Positions 34,672 to 45,142 are shown, numbered from the stretch's first letter. The stretch: 64,000 bases of DNA from Gammaproteobacteria bacterium (GCA_035546635.1 DASZWJ010000028.1:186001-250000), one strand, 5' to 3'. Program-made: numbers and translations. The notes: generated by a model not told the origin, from the letters alone.

Positions 34672-37600
34672 ATGCCAAAACGAAATGATATTAAGTCAGT
34701 TTTAATTCTAGGAGCAGGTCCAATTGTGATAGGGCAGGCCTGTGAATTTGATTATTCCGGTGCTCAGGCTTGTAAAGCTTTGCGAGAAGAAGGTTACCGG
34801 GTCATTTTAGTTAACTCCAATCCCGCCACCATCATGACCGACCCGCAAATGGCTGATGCGATCTATATCGAGCCAGTGCAATGGGAAGTGGTAGAGAAAA
34901 TCATCGAAGTGGAACGTCCTGATGCTTTGCTGCCAACGATGGGGGGGCAGACTGCGCTGAATACCGCCTTAGATTTGGCGCGTGAAGGTGTATTGGAACG
35001 TTACGGCGTGCAAATGATTGGCGCTTCACGGGAAGCCATTGATAAAGCTGAAGATCGAGAATTGTTCCGCGATGCCATGCGCAAAATTGGTTTAGATATG
35101 CCACGTTCAGGGTTAGCGCATAGCATGGATGATGCATTACAGATTCAAAAAGACTTGGGTTTTCCTATTGTGATTAGACCTTCATTCACCATGGGTGGCA
35201 CAGGTGGGGGTATAGCTTATAATCGCGAAGAATTTATAGAAATTTGTGAGCGTGGTCTGGATCTATCTCCTACCAATGAACTGTTGCTAGATGAAGCAAT
35301 TATTGGTTGGAAAGAATATGAGATGGAAGTGGTGCGCGACTGTGAAGATAATTGCATCATCATCTGCTCCATAGAAAATTTAGACCCCATGGGTATACAC
35401 ACTGGGGATTCCATCACCGTAGCGCCTGCCCAGACTTTAACGGATAAAGAATACCAACACATGCGGGATGCCGCGATTACCGTGTTACGCGAGATTGGCG
35501 TGGATACCGGCGGTTCTAATGTGCAGTTTGCGATTAATCCTGAGAACGGCCGCATGGTAGTTATTGAAATGAATCCCCGCGTGTCGCGTTCATCCGCACT
35601 TGCTTCTAAAGCCACAGGTTTTCCTATCGCTAAAGTCGCTGCCAAGCTGGCCATCGGCTATACACTACATGAACTGCGAAATGAAATCACCGGTGGACAA
35701 ATGCCGGCAGCGTTTGAGCCTACCATTGACTATGTGGTCACGAAAGTACCCCGTTTTAATTTTGAAAAATTTCCCAAAGCCGATCCACGCCTAACCACGC
35801 AAATGAAATCCGTGGGTGAGGTCATGGCAATTGGACGTTCTTTTCAGGAGTCTTTGCAGAAGGCTTTGCGTGGGCTTGAGGTTGGGGTTGACGGTTTAGA
35901 TCCCAAGCTCAATTTGCAAGATGAGGGAGCGCTTTCCACTTTACATAGAGAACTGCGCATCGCAGGGTGCGACCGACTTTGGTACGTCGCTGATGCCTTT
36001 CGAGCGGGGCTTAGTCTAGGTGAGATTCATAGATTATCGCGAATTGATCCTTGGTTTTTAGCGCAGATACAGAATTTAATTCATGTTGAATCGCAAGTTT
36101 CGCAACTCAGCCTGGCTGAAGTCAATTCTACCTATATGCGACAGTTAAAACGCCAGGGTTTTTCTGACCGCAGATTAGCTAAGTTGTTGGGAGTCAGTGA
36201 ACTGGCTTTGCGAAAACATCGCCATGAATTAGGAGTGCGCCCGGTATATAAAAGGGTAGACACCTGTGCGGCAGAGTTCTCCACTAGCACTGCATATTTA
36301 TACTCAACCTATGAAGAAGAATCAGAAGCTTATCCAACAGATCGTAACAAAGTCATCGTGCTGGGTGGGGGTCCCAATCGTATAGGTCAGGGCATTGAGT
36401 TTGATTATTGCTGTGTACACGCGGCACTTGCCATGCGGCAACTCGGTTTTGAAACCATCATGGTCAATTGCAATCCTGAAACAGTTTCCACGGATTTTGA
36501 TACCTCCGACCGTCTGTATTTTGAACCCTTAACCCTAGAAGATGTGTTAGAAATCTGTGATTTGGAACAACCCCAAGGGGTCATTGTGCAATATGGCGGT
36601 CAAACGCCCTTAAAATTAGCTCGAGCGTTGGAGTCAGCAGGTGTGCCGATTATGGGCACTTCGCCGGATGCCATTGATCGCGCCGAAGATCGTGAGCGCT
36701 TTCAGCAATTAGTGCAGAAATTAGGCATATTGCAGCCACCCAACGGCACTGTGCGCAGCGTAGAAGAAGGATTGCGTTTGGCGAACGTATTTGCTTATCC
36801 TCTGGTTGTCAGGCCATCGTATGTACTGGGTGGACGTGCCATGGAGGTGATATATAATGAGAAAGAGTTGCGTCGTTATATGAGCCAAGCAGAAGCCATC
36901 ACTTTCGAAGCACCTTTGCTGTTGGATCATTTTCTCGATAATGCTATTGAGGTCGATATTGACGCGGTTTGTGATGGCAAAATGGTATTTATTGGCGGCA
37001 TTATGGAGCATATTGAACAGGCTGGGGTACATTCCGGCGATTCTGCTTGTTCCTTGCCGCCTTATAGTTTAAGCGAGGAGATACAGGAGCGTTTATGTGA
37101 AGCCATGCAGAAAATGGCTTTAGAATTAGGGGTGGTGGGTTTGATGAATGCGCAGTTTGCGATTCAGGGCAATGAAATTTATGTGCTCGAAGTGAATCCC
37201 CGCGCCTCCCGCACTGTGCCTTTTGTAGCGAAAGCCACAGGTCTAGCTTTAGCCAGAATGGCCGCCTATTGTATGGCTGGAATTAGCCTAACCCAGCAAG
37301 AAGTCACTGCCCATACACCCGCTTACTACGCGGTTAAAATGCCGGTTTTTCCCTTTAGTAAATTTCCTGGCGTAGATCCAATTTTGGGTCCAGAAATGAA
37401 GTCAACAGGTGAAGTCATGGGCGTTGGTGAAAGTTTTGGTGAAGCCTTTGCCAAAGCGCTAGTCGGAGCCGGCCAAGTGATTCCGCGTCAAGGTCGGGTA
37501 TTCTTGAGTGTGCGGGATGCAGATAAAATTGAAGTAGTAGGTTTAGCCAGAGATTTGGTTGCCTTCGGGTTTTCTATTGTGGCAACCCATGGTACAGCGG

Positions 37601-37926
37601 CGGCTTTGCAGGAGGGCGGGGTGCCGTGCCTGCCAGTCAATAAAGTCACAGAAGGTCGTCCACATATCGTTGATATGATTAAAAATGATGAAATTGATTT
37701 TATTGTCAATACCACAGAAGGCGAGCAGGCCATCGCTGATTCTTACACTATCCGTCGCAGTGCAGTACAGCATAAAGTGCTCTACACCACGACGTTAGCT
37801 GGGGGCAAAGCGATCTGTATGGCCATGCAGCATAAAGCAGCGGTACGGGTAACGCGTTTGCAGGATTTGCATGGGGGGAAAATTTCACCCATATTGGCAG
37901 TTCCCCAGTCCACAATCATTAATTAA
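34672..37926 (+). CDS. carB: Carbamoyl-phosphate synthase large subunit
   Basis: A 1084-residue two-lobed enzyme making carbamoyl phosphate for arginine and pyrimidines. The first ATP-grasp half has [46 protein letters not shown] and [22 protein letters not shown]; the second half mirrors it with [20 protein letters not shown] and [22 protein letters not shown]. The C-terminal 130 residues are the allosteric MGS-like domain ([39 protein letters not shown]). Length matches E. coli CarB (1073). The glutaminase subunit gene carA is not adjacent; upstream is the repeat array. Confidence 0.97.
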   Translation: MPKRNDIKSVLILGAGPIVIGQACEFDYSGAQACKALREEGYRVILVNSNPATIMTDPQMADAIYIEPVQWEVVEKIIEVERPDALLPTMGGQTALNTALDLAREGVLERYGVQMIGASREAIDKAEDRELFRDAMRKIGLDMPRSGLAHSMDDALQIQKDLGFPIVIRPSFTMGGTGGGIAYNREEFIEICERGLDLSPTNELLLDEAIIGWKEYEMEVVRDCEDNCIIICSIENLDPMGIHTGDSITVAPAQTLTDKEYQHMRDAAITVLREIGVDTGGSNVQFAINPENGRMVVIEMNPRVSRSSALASKATGFPIAKVAAKLAIGYTLHELRNEITGGQMPAAFEPTIDYVVTKVPRFNFEKFPKADPRLTTQMKSVGEVMAIGRSFQESLQKALRGLEVGVDGLDPKLNLQDEGALSTLHRELRIAGCDRLWYVADAFRAGLSLGEIHRLSRIDPWFLAQIQNLIHVESQVSQLSLAEVNSTYMRQLKRQGFSDRRLAKLLGVSELALRKHRHELGVRPVYKRVDTCAAEFSTSTAYLYSTYEEESEAYPTDRNKVIVLGGGPNRIGQGIEFDYCCVHAALAMRQLGFETIMVNCNPETVSTDFDTSDRLYFEPLTLEDVLEICDLEQPQGVIVQYGGQTPLKLARALESAGVPIMGTSPDAIDRAEDRERFQQLVQKLGILQPPNGTVRSVEEGLRLANVFAYPLVVRPSYVLGGRAMEVIYNEKELRRYMSQAEAITFEAPLLLDHFLDNAIEVDIDAVCDGKMVFIGGIMEHIEQAGVHSGDSACSLPPYSLSEEIQERLCEAMQKMALELGVVGLMNAQFAIQGNEIYVLEVNPRASRTVPFVAKATGLALARMAAYCMAGISLTQQEVTAHTPAYYAVKMPVFPFSKFPGVDPILGPEMKSTGEVMGVGESFGEAFAKALVGAGQVIPRQGRVFLSVRDADKIEVVGLARDLVAFGFSIVATHGTAAALQEGGVPCLPVNKVTEGRPHIVDMIKNDEIDFIVNTTEGEQAIADSYTIRRSAVQHKVLYTTTLAGGKAICMAMQHKAAVRVTRLQDLHGGKISPILAVPQSTIIN

Positions 37927-37946
37927 AGTTTTTTCAAGGTGATCCA

Positions 37947-38423
37947 ATGAAAAGAATTCCAGTGACAGCTAAGGGGATGCAGCAATTAACTGCTGAATTA
38001 GAGCGTTTGGAAAAAGTTGAACGTCCGCATGTCATCCAGGCGATTGCTGAAGCACGTGCGCACGGTGATTTAAAAGAAAATGCCGAGTACCATGCAGCCA
38101 AAGAACAGCAAGGTTTTATTGAAGCACGCATTCGTGATCTCAAAAGTAAGCTATCCCATGCGCAGGTCATTGATGTATCCAAAATGAAGAATGAAGGGAC
38201 GGTAGTATTCGGCGCGACAGTTAAACTTTATAATCTGGAAACTGAAGAAGAACAGGTTTATCAAATTGTAGGAGAAGATGAAGCTGATCTGAAATTGCGT
38301 AAGATTTCCGTTACCTCACCAATTGCTCGGGCGTTAATTGGAAAATCTCAAGGGAGTGAAGTTGACGTGCAGACACCTGGTGGAGTCAATAGTTTTGAAA
38401 TAGTTGAAGTTTTGTATATTTAA
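37947..38423 (+). CDS. greA: Transcription elongation factor GreA
   Basis: A 158-residue RNA polymerase cleavage factor. [60 protein letters not shown] is the N-terminal coiled coil, with the acidic tip DLKENAEYH that enters the secondary channel. The C-terminal domain has [26 protein letters not shown] and [16 protein letters not shown]. Length matches E. coli GreA (158). It follows carB by 20 bases, the standard carAB-greA arrangement. Confidence 0.97.
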   Translation: MKRIPVTAKGMQQLTAELERLEKVERPHVIQAIAEARAHGDLKENAEYHAAKEQQGFIEARIRDLKSKLSHAQVIDVSKMKNEGTVVFGATVKLYNLETEEEQVYQIVGEDEADLKLRKISVTSPIARALIGKSQGSEVDVQTPGGVNSFEIVEVLYI

Positions 38424-38477
38424 GATTTTTGATTAAATAAAAATTATATTGCGCGAAAAAAGTTTGGTTCATAAGAG

Positions 38478-39425
38478 ATGGATAGGTATATGACAGAAAG
38501 CAAAAAGACAGCAGCTGATGTTGATTTGCCACCCACGATACAAACATGCCAAGAATGTTTTGCTACTCTGCAATTTGATTTAGCTATCAAAGGGATGGAT
38601 AAGCTATATCAAGACCGTGAATTAACTTCCCTGATTACACCAGGGGCGCCGCCCGAAGTAACAAAAAATTATATATCTACGGGAATTGTTTATGCTGAGA
38701 TGCTGACTGATGTACTAGCACCAGATCATGGAACTAAAAAAATAAAAATGTATGCATACCTGCATGAAAAATTTAAAGGAGAAAATAAACAGGATTCGAT
38801 TAAAAAAGCTACAATAGGATTTATTGAACGTTTATTAGGTAATGTCGAAGCCAATCGTGATATTCTAGATGAGCAGCAGCAAAAGTATTTAGAGGAGGTA
38901 AATAAAAAGTATGAGCAATTGCGCTTTAAGCTAGCTAAAGAAACCTCCAGCCCAGGCCAAATGGTTGAAAAAAAATCATCCTCTTCTGAGCCACCTTCAG
39001 TTGTTCCCTCGGATAGATCAGAAAATAAATTATTTGACCGACAGCTTGCTTATACAGAAGAGTCTGCTAGAGAAATCCCAAAAGATTTAAAAGTGTTATT
39101 AGCAAAACGCGTGGAAGATATAAAACTTCAACTTCCGAGAAAATTAAAACGTCCTATAGAACATCAAGAAGATAATCCAATTCTTGTAGCCATAACGCTG
39201 CAGAAATTAATCAGTCAAAATGTTTCTAAGAATCTGGTATTCGATCTTATCAATCAGCTAACTGGTCAAACAGCCATAGTAAATCCATCTCCGATATTAA
39301 ACAAAATATGGCAAGGCTTAACAGAGTATTTATCGCAATTTTCACATTATCTTGCTTATGCAAAACAATGGCTGGAACTTTTAAAGGATGAAAAATACCC
39401 TATTTTTATAAAAGACCTTCTTTAA
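38478..39425 (+). CDS. Large unknown protein, N-terminal part (probably frameshifted)
   Basis: A 315-residue reading frame with no known domain; helical and charged throughout (AYLHEKFKGENKQDSIKKATIG, KYLEEVNKKYEQLRFKLAKE), with a Ser-rich linker near residues 155-178. No signal peptide or membrane segment. It stops at TAA 39423-39425, and the next frame (39412 on) continues with KVFIDLALQDSGELKQK without its own ATG or ribosome site. Removing one T near CTTCTTTAAAG (39417-39427) would join both as one protein of about 525 residues. Large, unique, Ser-rich helical proteins are typical of host-directed effectors in Legionellales, but no effector signal is proven here. Confidence 0.55.
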   Translation: MDRYMTESKKTAADVDLPPTIQTCQECFATLQFDLAIKGMDKLYQDRELTSLITPGAPPEVTKNYISTGIVYAEMLTDVLAPDHGTKKIKMYAYLHEKFKGENKQDSIKKATIGFIERLLGNVEANRDILDEQQQKYLEEVNKKYEQLRFKLAKETSSPGQMVEKKSSSSEPPSVVPSDRSENKLFDRQLAYTEESAREIPKDLKVLLAKRVEDIKLQLPRKLKRPIEHQEDNPILVAITLQKLISQNVSKNLVFDLINQLTGQTAIVNPSPILNKIWQGLTEYLSQFSHYLAYAKQWLELLKDEKYPIFIKDLL

Positions 39426-39438
39426 AGTCTTTATTGAT

Positions 39439-40059
39439 TTGGCATTACAAGATTCGGGTGAGTTGAAACAAAAGTTGTTTGATGCTAAACAGAGTTTGTT
39501 AAATAAAATTAATCTCGGTAAGAGACGAAGTGGGGATATCTTCGCGGAAAAAGGCATAATTTGGTGGTTTACGCACCTAATTGATAAAGAAATTAAAAAA
39601 TTAGAAGATAAAAAAGATTTTGGTCTAAAATATAGATTGCTAATGGAAACAAAGGAAAAAAGAACTCAAGGCAATTATTTCTATCTGGCACCAGGTCTTG
39701 AAGGATTAATCAATTTCAAAAAACTGTCGAGTCCAGAATATAAAAATGGACAAAAGATGGAGAAGCGTTTGAAAGAATTGGAGACCGCATTAGCAGAATG
39801 GGGTACATACACCAATAAATTTCGTATTTTAAGGCTTGCTTCTTCATCGTCTCAGCGATCAGAAATAAAATCTCGTGATATTAATTTTTTTAATTCGTCA
39901 TCTAGTAGTTCATCCTCATTACAAGTATCTAGTTCCTTACCATCCGCGTCGTCATCTAGTGGTTCATTACAAGAGAAAAAAAACGATAAATTATCAATAC
40001 TTGCTACTTTTTCTAGAGGGGGAGATGACAATTGGTGCAGTAGAAAGAGCGAAGCTTAA
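39439..40059 (+). CDS. Large unknown protein, C-terminal part (probably frameshifted)
   Basis: 206 residues if read from TTG 39439; the frame is open back to 39412. It begins mid-helix (LQDSGELKQKLFDAKQSLLNKI), has IIWWFTHLIDKEIKKLEDKKD, and a poly-Ser tract (about residues 153-177, NSSSSSSSSLQVSSSLPSA). With no ATG, no ribosome site and a direct frame join to the gene at 38478, it is most likely the second half of a broken gene. Its end (FSRGGDDNWCSRKSEA) shows no recognised motif. Confidence 0.45.
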   Translation: MALQDSGELKQKLFDAKQSLLNKINLGKRRSGDIFAEKGIIWWFTHLIDKEIKKLEDKKDFGLKYRLLMETKEKRTQGNYFYLAPGLEGLINFKKLSSPEYKNGQKMEKRLKELETALAEWGTYTNKFRILRLASSSSQRSEIKSRDINFFNSSSSSSSSLQVSSSLPSASSSSGSLQEKKNDKLSILATFSRGGDDNWCSRKSEA

Positions 40060-40141
40060 CTACGCGTTAAATACATTGATTACAAAATAATAAATATGTC
40101 ACAATAGGGTGCTGTTTAAAAAAATTAAAAAGGAGAAGGTC

Positions 40142-40522
40142 ATGAAAAAAATTATATTCGCATGTCTTGTTTTATTGAGCGCATCTTCTGTTTACGCAGG
40201 CACAAATCCTGGAGATGTAAACTTTGGTAATGATGAAGGTCCATTGGGTCACGCTGTTCGTTACGCACTACGATTCAGTGACGGTGCACAAACAGGTTAT
40301 ACTGGTTGTTTATCGCCCAATACCGGTTACAATCCAGCTGGTGTTTTAACGATAGGTGCGATGGGCGGCCATCAAGGGCTTGCTTCTGTCGTAGCTCAAG
40401 ATTGCACTAACACGAACACCGTAGGTGTTATCTCATCTTTTAATTATAATCCGCAATATTATTACTACTATGCTTGCATTTTGAAAGAAAACAAAAGCGG
40501 CTCTTGTCGACAAGGACCGTAA
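40142..40522 (+). CDS. Small secreted protein with four cysteines
   Basis: 126 residues from ATG 40142, with AAAGGAGAAGG directly upstream; the frame is open to 40109 but without reason. Signal peptide residues 1-19 (KKIIFACLVLLSASSVYA). The mature protein is rich in Gly, Asn and Tyr, and has four cysteines (TGCLSPN, AQDCTNT, YYACILKE, GSCRQGP) that could make two disulfides, plus a YNPQYYYYYACI patch. No family recognised. It has its own terminator at 40533-40569. Confidence 0.6.
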   Translation: MKKIIFACLVLLSASSVYAGTNPGDVNFGNDEGPLGHAVRYALRFSDGAQTGYTGCLSPNTGYNPAGVLTIGAMGGHQGLASVVAQDCTNTNTVGVISSFNYNPQYYYYYACILKENKSGSCRQGP

Positions 40523-40532
40523 TTATCTTAAC

Positions 40533-40569
40533 AACAGCTCTCCTTAATTTGAGGAGAGCTGTTTTCTTT
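40533..40569 (+). terminator. Rho-independent terminator of the secreted-protein gene
   Basis: AACAGCTCTCCT (40533-40544) pairs with AGGAGAGCTGTT (40552-40563) around TAATTTG, and TTCTTT follows. It begins 11 bases after the stop codon, a textbook intrinsic terminator. Confidence 0.85.
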
Positions 40570-40631
40570 ACAGCAGTTTCACAATTTAAGTAAGCCTCCA
40601 TTCAAAACATAGATTTTTTTTGCGAATAATT

Positions 40632-41822
40632 TTACGTGGTGATTTTTTTACTCCGTCCCCATATTATCAACGCAATTGTTCCACAGAGTGCCAATATTCC
40701 AGCTGCAGGAAATGCAACCCGTGAACCATAGACCGTCATCAAGTATCCGGTGATAAAACTTGCCGGCAATGCAGCAATACCCAAAATCAGTTGTAATGCC
40801 CCATATCCTACGCCGCGTTTATCAGCGGGTAATAAATCGGCGAGTAAGGCCTTTTCAATCCCTTCGGTAAAACCGTAAAAGGCGCCGTAAATAAACATAA
40901 ATCCAGTAAAAGCTAAAGTCGAATCAGATAATCCTACGCCAAAATAAACAATAGCATACACCACCCAGCCACTGGCCAGAAAGCGTATGCGTCCAAATTT
41001 ATCGGACAGTTTACCGGCCGGAATAGCAAGTAGTGCAGCTAGCAGGTTAAAAAATATGAAGATAATGAGTATTTTTTGAAACGATAAGCCAATTTGTTCT
41101 GCACGTAACACTAAAAAAGCGTCGCTGGAATTTCCCAAAGCAAAAATAAATACAATGGCGAGGTACACGCGAATTTGGCGGGGAATGGAGATTGATAGAT
41201 AGGTTTTGGCTTTGACTTCTCTAGGTAAGCGTGGCACCCAGAATATCAATAAGGCTAAGGCGATAATTCCGAAGGGAATTGAAATTAACACGATGGTTTG
41301 AAAATCGTTATGACTAAGTGGTTTGGTTCCTATGCCCGCCAGGAGCACTGCTAAAATGCCAGTGACAGCGCCCAGAGTATCCAGAAAACGGGTGATGCCA
41401 AAGGCATGGCCTGCGCGACCTAAAGCACTAGCGTCGGCAACCATGGCATCCCTTGGCGCGGTGCGCAAGCCTTTGCCAGTGCGGTCAAAAATACGGGTGA
41501 GCGCTAACATGGCAGGGACGTAGGCTAAAAGTAAAGCAAAGCGCGATAAGATGGAGAATGCATAACCAAAGACTATCAATGGTTTGCGACTGGTCATTTT
41601 ATCAGACAGCCAACCGGAAAAACCGCGCAGAAAAATGCTAATGGCTTCTGCCGTGCCTTCGACGATACCCACAAAGGTAGGACTCATGCCTAATGTCACT
41701 AAAAATAACGGCAGGGCGCGGGCAATCACCTCGCTAGAACAATCATTAAAGAAAGAAACCCAGCCGAGTCGGGCTGCAAGGCCAATGCCGGCATTGGGAG
41801 TGGTAGAGGTTGTTTGATTCAT
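40632..41822 (-). CDS. Major facilitator superfamily transporter
   Basis: A 396-residue inner-membrane transporter with twelve hydrophobic segments. It has the MFS motif between helices 2 and 3 in variant form (GWLSDKMTSRKPLIVFGY, G-x-x-x-D-x-x-x-x-R) and again at helices 8-9 (GKLSDKFGRIRFLASGW). Between them is DRTGKGLRTAPRDAMVAD, seen in a group of MFS proteins of unassigned substrate. Family sure, substrate not. Monocistronic; it converges on the secreted-protein gene. Confidence 0.85.
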   Translation of the reverse strand: MNQTTSTTPNAGIGLAARLGWVSFFNDCSSEVIARALPLFLVTLGMSPTFVGIVEGTAEAISIFLRGFSGWLSDKMTSRKPLIVFGYAFSILSRFALLLAYVPAMLALTRIFDRTGKGLRTAPRDAMVADASALGRAGHAFGITRFLDTLGAVTGILAVLLAGIGTKPLSHNDFQTIVLISIPFGIIALALLIFWVPRLPREVKAKTYLSISIPRQIRVYLAIVFIFALGNSSDAFLVLRAEQIGLSFQKILIIFIFFNLLAALLAIPAGKLSDKFGRIRFLASGWVVYAIVYFGVGLSDSTLAFTGFMFIYGAFYGFTEGIEKALLADLLPADKRGVGYGALQLILGIAALPASFITGYLMTVYGSRVAFPAAGILALCGTIALIIWGRSKKITT

Positions 41823-41967
41823 AGATCTAGATAAATTTAAGTAATTTCAATGAAGCTTCACCCCCTTTGACAGAGGCGATTGAGGTGGCTAATATAGCGA
41901 GCTTTCTTATGGCGATATCCATAAACAGTGCAATATAGGCGAATCACCTTCCATAAAGAACGCGAGC

Positions 41968-42402
41968 ATGATAGCAGGTCAGCTTCCAAAATATATACAG
42001 CCAATGCGCATGGCTGAGCAAGGATACATATTAAAGGGTCATTTGGAATTAAGCCAGTTTACGCGTTTGGCTGATTTACTGGCGGATATTAAAGGTCAAG
42101 TCAGTGTTGATTTAACCTGTGGTCAAGATCAGGAAGGGTTGCGATATATTCAGGGAAATCTAGAAACGACATTACATCTGGAATGTCAACGTTGCCTGAA
42201 ATCTATGGATTATTTTTTGCAAGTGGCAGTGAGTTTAAGCCCCGTGTTCAATGAAGCGGCAGGCAATAACCTGCCAAGCCGTTACGAACCTTTGTTGTTG
42301 ACAGAAGATAAATGTGAGCTGCTTACTTTAATTGAAGATGAGCTGTTACTGGCATTGCCTTTAGTGCCAAAACATGAGCCTGAACAGTGTAATTCTTTGT
42401 AA
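41968..42402 (+). CDS. yceD: YceD family protein (DUF177)
   Basis: A 144-residue protein needed for 23S rRNA accumulation in plants and bacteria. YIQGNLETTLHLECQRCLKSMDY carries the conserved zinc-like C-x-R-C motif, and the tail LIEDELLLALPLVPKH matches the E-D-E-L-x-L-x-L-P-x-x-P-x-H motif. Length is a little below E. coli YceD (173). It precedes rpmF as in most gammaproteobacteria, though separated by a large hairpin. AACGCGAGC precedes the ATG, without a good ribosome site. Confidence 0.9.
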   Translation: MIAGQLPKYIQPMRMAEQGYILKGHLELSQFTRLADLLADIKGQVSVDLTCGQDQEGLRYIQGNLETTLHLECQRCLKSMDYFLQVAVSLSPVFNEAAGNNLPSRYEPLLLTEDKCELLTLIEDELLLALPLVPKHEPEQCNSL

Positions 42403-42432
42403 GAAAAAAACTTAAGATTAGCACCTAAGTAA

Positions 42433-42564
42433 GCTCTCAATCAGTCTGTCAGCCTAGACCGCTAAAACAAACCCTTTTTTTCAGGGATGAAAAAAGGGAG
42501 CGTATAGGGATGTATTCACAGCGTGTTTGTTTTAGCGGTCTAGGCTGACAGACTGATTGAGAGC
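42433..42564. repeat. Perfect 40-bp inverted repeat between yceD and rpmF
   Basis: The left arm (42433-42472, starts GCTCTCAATCAGTCTGTCAG) and right arm (42525-42564, ends CTGACAGACTGATTGAGAGC) are complementary at all 40 positions. The 52-base loop contains CCCTTTTTT/AAAAAAGGG and GGGATGTATTCACAGCGT. That loop core recurs, in the opposite orientation, inside the inverted repeat at 44947-45060 whose arms are unrelated. The rest of the gap up to rpmF shows only a TATAAT (42590-42595). Confidence 0.9.
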
Positions 42565-42692
42565 GTGAATTGGCACCAATTGCCACCTATATAATCAATC
42601 AATGCAATGATAAGCTTCAAAAACGCGTGAAAACCGTGGATAATGGCAACCCAAATTGTAAATAACTAAATTGATAACCGGAGTAAATGATT

Positions 42693-42887
42693 ATGGCAGT
42701 ACAAAAAGATAAAGTCAGTCGTTCCAGACGCGGTATGCGTCGCGCGCATGATTCCTTAAGCAGCGCCACCTTGTCGATTGACAACACCACAGGTGAAACC
42801 CACAGACGGCATCACGTAACCAAAAAAGGTTACTATCGCGGCCGCAAAGTAGTTGAAACTGCCGCACAACTGGCTGACGACGAGTAG
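42693..42887 (+). CDS. rpmF: 50S ribosomal protein L32
   Basis: 64 residues from ATG 42693 ([20 protein letters not shown]), with GGAG nine bases upstream; an in-frame ATG six bases earlier is too close to the ribosome site. The start MAVQ-x-x-K-x-S-x-S-x-R-x-x-R-R-x-H-D is the L32 signature. No zinc cysteines (a C-minus type, as in other gammaproteobacteria). Length close to E. coli L32 (57). It heads the plsX-fab cluster. Confidence 0.95.
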   Translation: MAVQKDKVSRSRRGMRRAHDSLSSATLSIDNTTGETHRRHHVTKKGYYRGRKVVETAAQLADDE

Positions 42888-42893
42888 ACATCC

Positions 42894-43922
42894 TTGAATG
42901 AAATCACAATTGCACTGGATGCCATGGGCGGTGATTATGGTCCCGAAGTCACTGTCCCTGCTGCATTGCAAGCCCTCGCCTCCCACCCACAGCTTAAACT
43001 GATTCTGGTGGGTGATAGCCAGATATTAGAAGCTATATTAGCGCAGCATTCGGCTAAAGATAACCCGCGGTTAAGCATAGAGCATGCGCCTGAGCAGGTG
43101 GCCATGGATGAATCTCCAGCTCTAGCCTTGCGCACTAAAAAAAAATCCTCAATGCGTATTGCCATTAACCTAGTCAAAGAAGGTATCGCCTCAGCCTGCG
43201 TGAGCGCAGGCAACACTGGCGCCTTAATGGCCACAGCACGTTTTGTTTTGAAAACCTTACCCGGTATTGACCGTCCCGCCATTATGACTTCTTTGCCGGC
43301 AATTGGTGAAAATAAAGAAGTTTGGATATTAGATTTAGGCGCTAATGTCGATTCCGAAGCTGAGCATTTATACCAGTTTGCAGTGATGGGTTCGGTATTA
43401 GTTTCAGTGATTGAAAATATAGAGCATCCTAAAGTTGGATTGCTGAATATTGGTCAGGAAGCCATTAAAGGCAATGACCAAGTTAAGCGCAGCGCACAAT
43501 TGCTCGCAGAAAGCTCTGCGTTAAATTACTATGGCTATGTAGAAGGCAATGAAATATTCTCTGGTGTGGTGAATGTGGTCGTTTGTGATGGGTTTGTGGG
43601 GAATGTTGCTTTAAAAGCCATAGAGGGAGCGGCTAAAGTCATGGGCTGTTATGCAAAGGAAGAATTTCAGCGCAATTTATATACACGCATAGCCGGTTTG
43701 ATTGCTCTGCCAGTATTAAATCGCTTGAAAAGGCGAGTAGATCCCGGGCGACGTAATGGTGCAAGTTTGGTTGGGTTGCAAGGTATTGTGATTAAAAGTC
43801 ATGGTGGCGCGAATGCTGTGCAGTTTGCGCAAGCGATACGTGCTGCTGTTGTCCAGGTTCAACACGATGTTCCACGTAAAATTGGCCAAGAAATTGGCAA
43901 GTGGCTCAAGGAAATTTCATGA
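42894..43922 (+). CDS. plsX: Phosphate acyltransferase PlsX
   Basis: 342 residues from TTG 42894. An in-frame stop (the rpmF TAG) lies just before and the only nearby ATG is in another frame, so TTG is well supported. [70 protein letters not shown] and [19 protein letters not shown] are the conserved PlsX blocks. It converts acyl-ACP to acyl-phosphate for phospholipid synthesis. Its stop overlaps the fabH ATG (ATGA). Confidence 0.95.
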   Translation: MNEITIALDAMGGDYGPEVTVPAALQALASHPQLKLILVGDSQILEAILAQHSAKDNPRLSIEHAPEQVAMDESPALALRTKKKSSMRIAINLVKEGIASACVSAGNTGALMATARFVLKTLPGIDRPAIMTSLPAIGENKEVWILDLGANVDSEAEHLYQFAVMGSVLVSVIENIEHPKVGLLNIGQEAIKGNDQVKRSAQLLAESSALNYYGYVEGNEIFSGVVNVVVCDGFVGNVALKAIEGAAKVMGCYAKEEFQRNLYTRIAGLIALPVLNRLKRRVDPGRRNGASLVGLQGIVIKSHGGANAVQFAQAIRAAVVQVQHDVPRKIGQEIGKWLKEIS

Positions 43923-44875
43923 ATTTTTATTCGCGTATTATTGGAACGGGTGGTTATTTACCAGAGCGGACTCTCACCAATGCGCAATTGGAAAAAATGG
44001 TTGATACGACCGACCAATGGATATTGGAGCGTACTGGCATTAGCCAGCGTCATGTGATGGGGGATGATGAAACCACCTCTTCCATGTGTGAAATAGCAGC
44101 TAACCGGGCGATTAAGGCTGCCGGTATTCAAGCTTCTGCCATTGAAATGATTATTATTGGAACCTCCACGCCAGATCGATTTTTTCCCAGTACGGCTTGC
44201 ATTCTGCAGCGTCGTTTAGGTTTATCCAATTGTCCTGCTTTTGATTTATCAGCTGCCTGTGCAGGATTTATTTACGCCATGAGTGTAGCCGATCAATTCA
44301 TACGTTCTGGCATGATTAAAACCGCATTAGTTCTAGGAGCGGAATCACTCACGCGTTTGGTAGATTGGACTGACCGTTCAACCTGTGTGCTGTTTTCAGA
44401 TGGTGCTGCAGGTGTGGTGCTGCAAAGAGATTCTGAACCTGGCATCATTTCTACGCATATTCATGCAGATGGCCAGTATAGTCATTTGTTATATGCCCCT
44501 AATCATATTGGGGAATTAAAAGAGCCGCCATACATTAAAATGAAGGGTAATGAAGTATTTAAAATAGCGGTGAATTCTTTGAATGATATTGTCGATGAGA
44601 CCTTAGCTCATAATAATCTCGATCAGTCTCAAGTTGACTGGTTGATTCCTCACCAAGCAAATTTACGCATTATAAAAGCTGCCGCTAAAAAGCTGAACTT
44701 ACCTATGGAGCGAGTGGTGTTGACTGTGAAAGAACAGGGTAATACCTCAGCGGCTTCTATTCCTTTGGCGTTGGATATTGCGGTGCGCGATGGGCGTATT
44801 AAAAGAGGGGAGAAGTTATTAATGGAAGCCTTTGGGGCGGGGTTTACTTGGGGATCGGCGTTAGTAAAGTATTAG
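43919..44875 (+). CDS. fabH: 3-oxoacyl-ACP synthase III FabH
   Basis: 318 residues from ATG 43919, overlapping plsX by four bases, with AAGGA upstream. It starts fatty acid synthesis by condensing acetyl-CoA with malonyl-ACP. The catalytic triad is Cys114 ([14 protein letters not shown]), His in IPHQANLRI and Asn in [29 protein letters not shown] and [12 protein letters not shown] are typical starts. Length matches E. coli FabH (317). Confidence 0.96.
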   Translation: MNFYSRIIGTGGYLPERTLTNAQLEKMVDTTDQWILERTGISQRHVMGDDETTSSMCEIAANRAIKAAGIQASAIEMIIIGTSTPDRFFPSTACILQRRLGLSNCPAFDLSAACAGFIYAMSVADQFIRSGMIKTALVLGAESLTRLVDWTDRSTCVLFSDGAAGVVLQRDSEPGIISTHIHADGQYSHLLYAPNHIGELKEPPYIKMKGNEVFKIAVNSLNDIVDETLAHNNLDQSQVDWLIPHQANLRIIKAAAKKLNLPMERVVLTVKEQGNTSAASIPLALDIAVRDGRIKRGEKLLMEAFGAGFTWGSALVKY

Positions 44876-44946
44876 AGTATTCCCTTTTTCAAAGCTAACT
44901 GTTTCTTACTGAGTCAGCCTATTAATTAAAGTGATTGCCACACACC

Positions 44947-45060
44947 GGTTGTCGTGCAGGGGAGGGGCTCAGCAGACACGCTGTGAATACATCCGTGTAC
45001 GCTCGACGGGTTCATCCATGAACCCGACGGTCTGCTGAGCCCCTCCCCGGCACGACAACC
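44947..45060. repeat. 31-bp inverted repeat between fabH and fabD
   Basis: The left arm (44947-44977, starts GGTTGTCGTGC) and right arm (45030-45060, ends GCACGACAACC) pair with one mismatch. The loop holds ACGCTGTGAATACATCC, matching the loop core at 42511-42523, and a second perfect hairpin GGGTTCAT/ATGAACCC (45008-45025). Remnants of the CCCTTTTTCAAAG repeat lie at 44883-44900. No gene in 44876-45142. Confidence 0.88.
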
Positions 45061-45142
45061 TTACTTTTAAGTTATACGAGCTAATTGGATAGTGACATGT
45101 GGGTCGGTTTGTTTTTCAAAGGGAAATGCTTAGGAGATGTCC

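Noticed and set aside
39417..39427. Programmed +1 frameshift (CTT TAA A)
   Set aside because: The slip sequence resembles the prfB site but there is no Shine-Dalgarno-like stimulator at the right distance; an ordinary frameshift mutation is simpler.
42570..42595. Promoter for rpmF (TTGGCA ... TATAAT)
   Set aside because: The -10 is perfect but the spacer to TTGGCA is only 14 bases and no better -35 was found; left as a possible -10 only.
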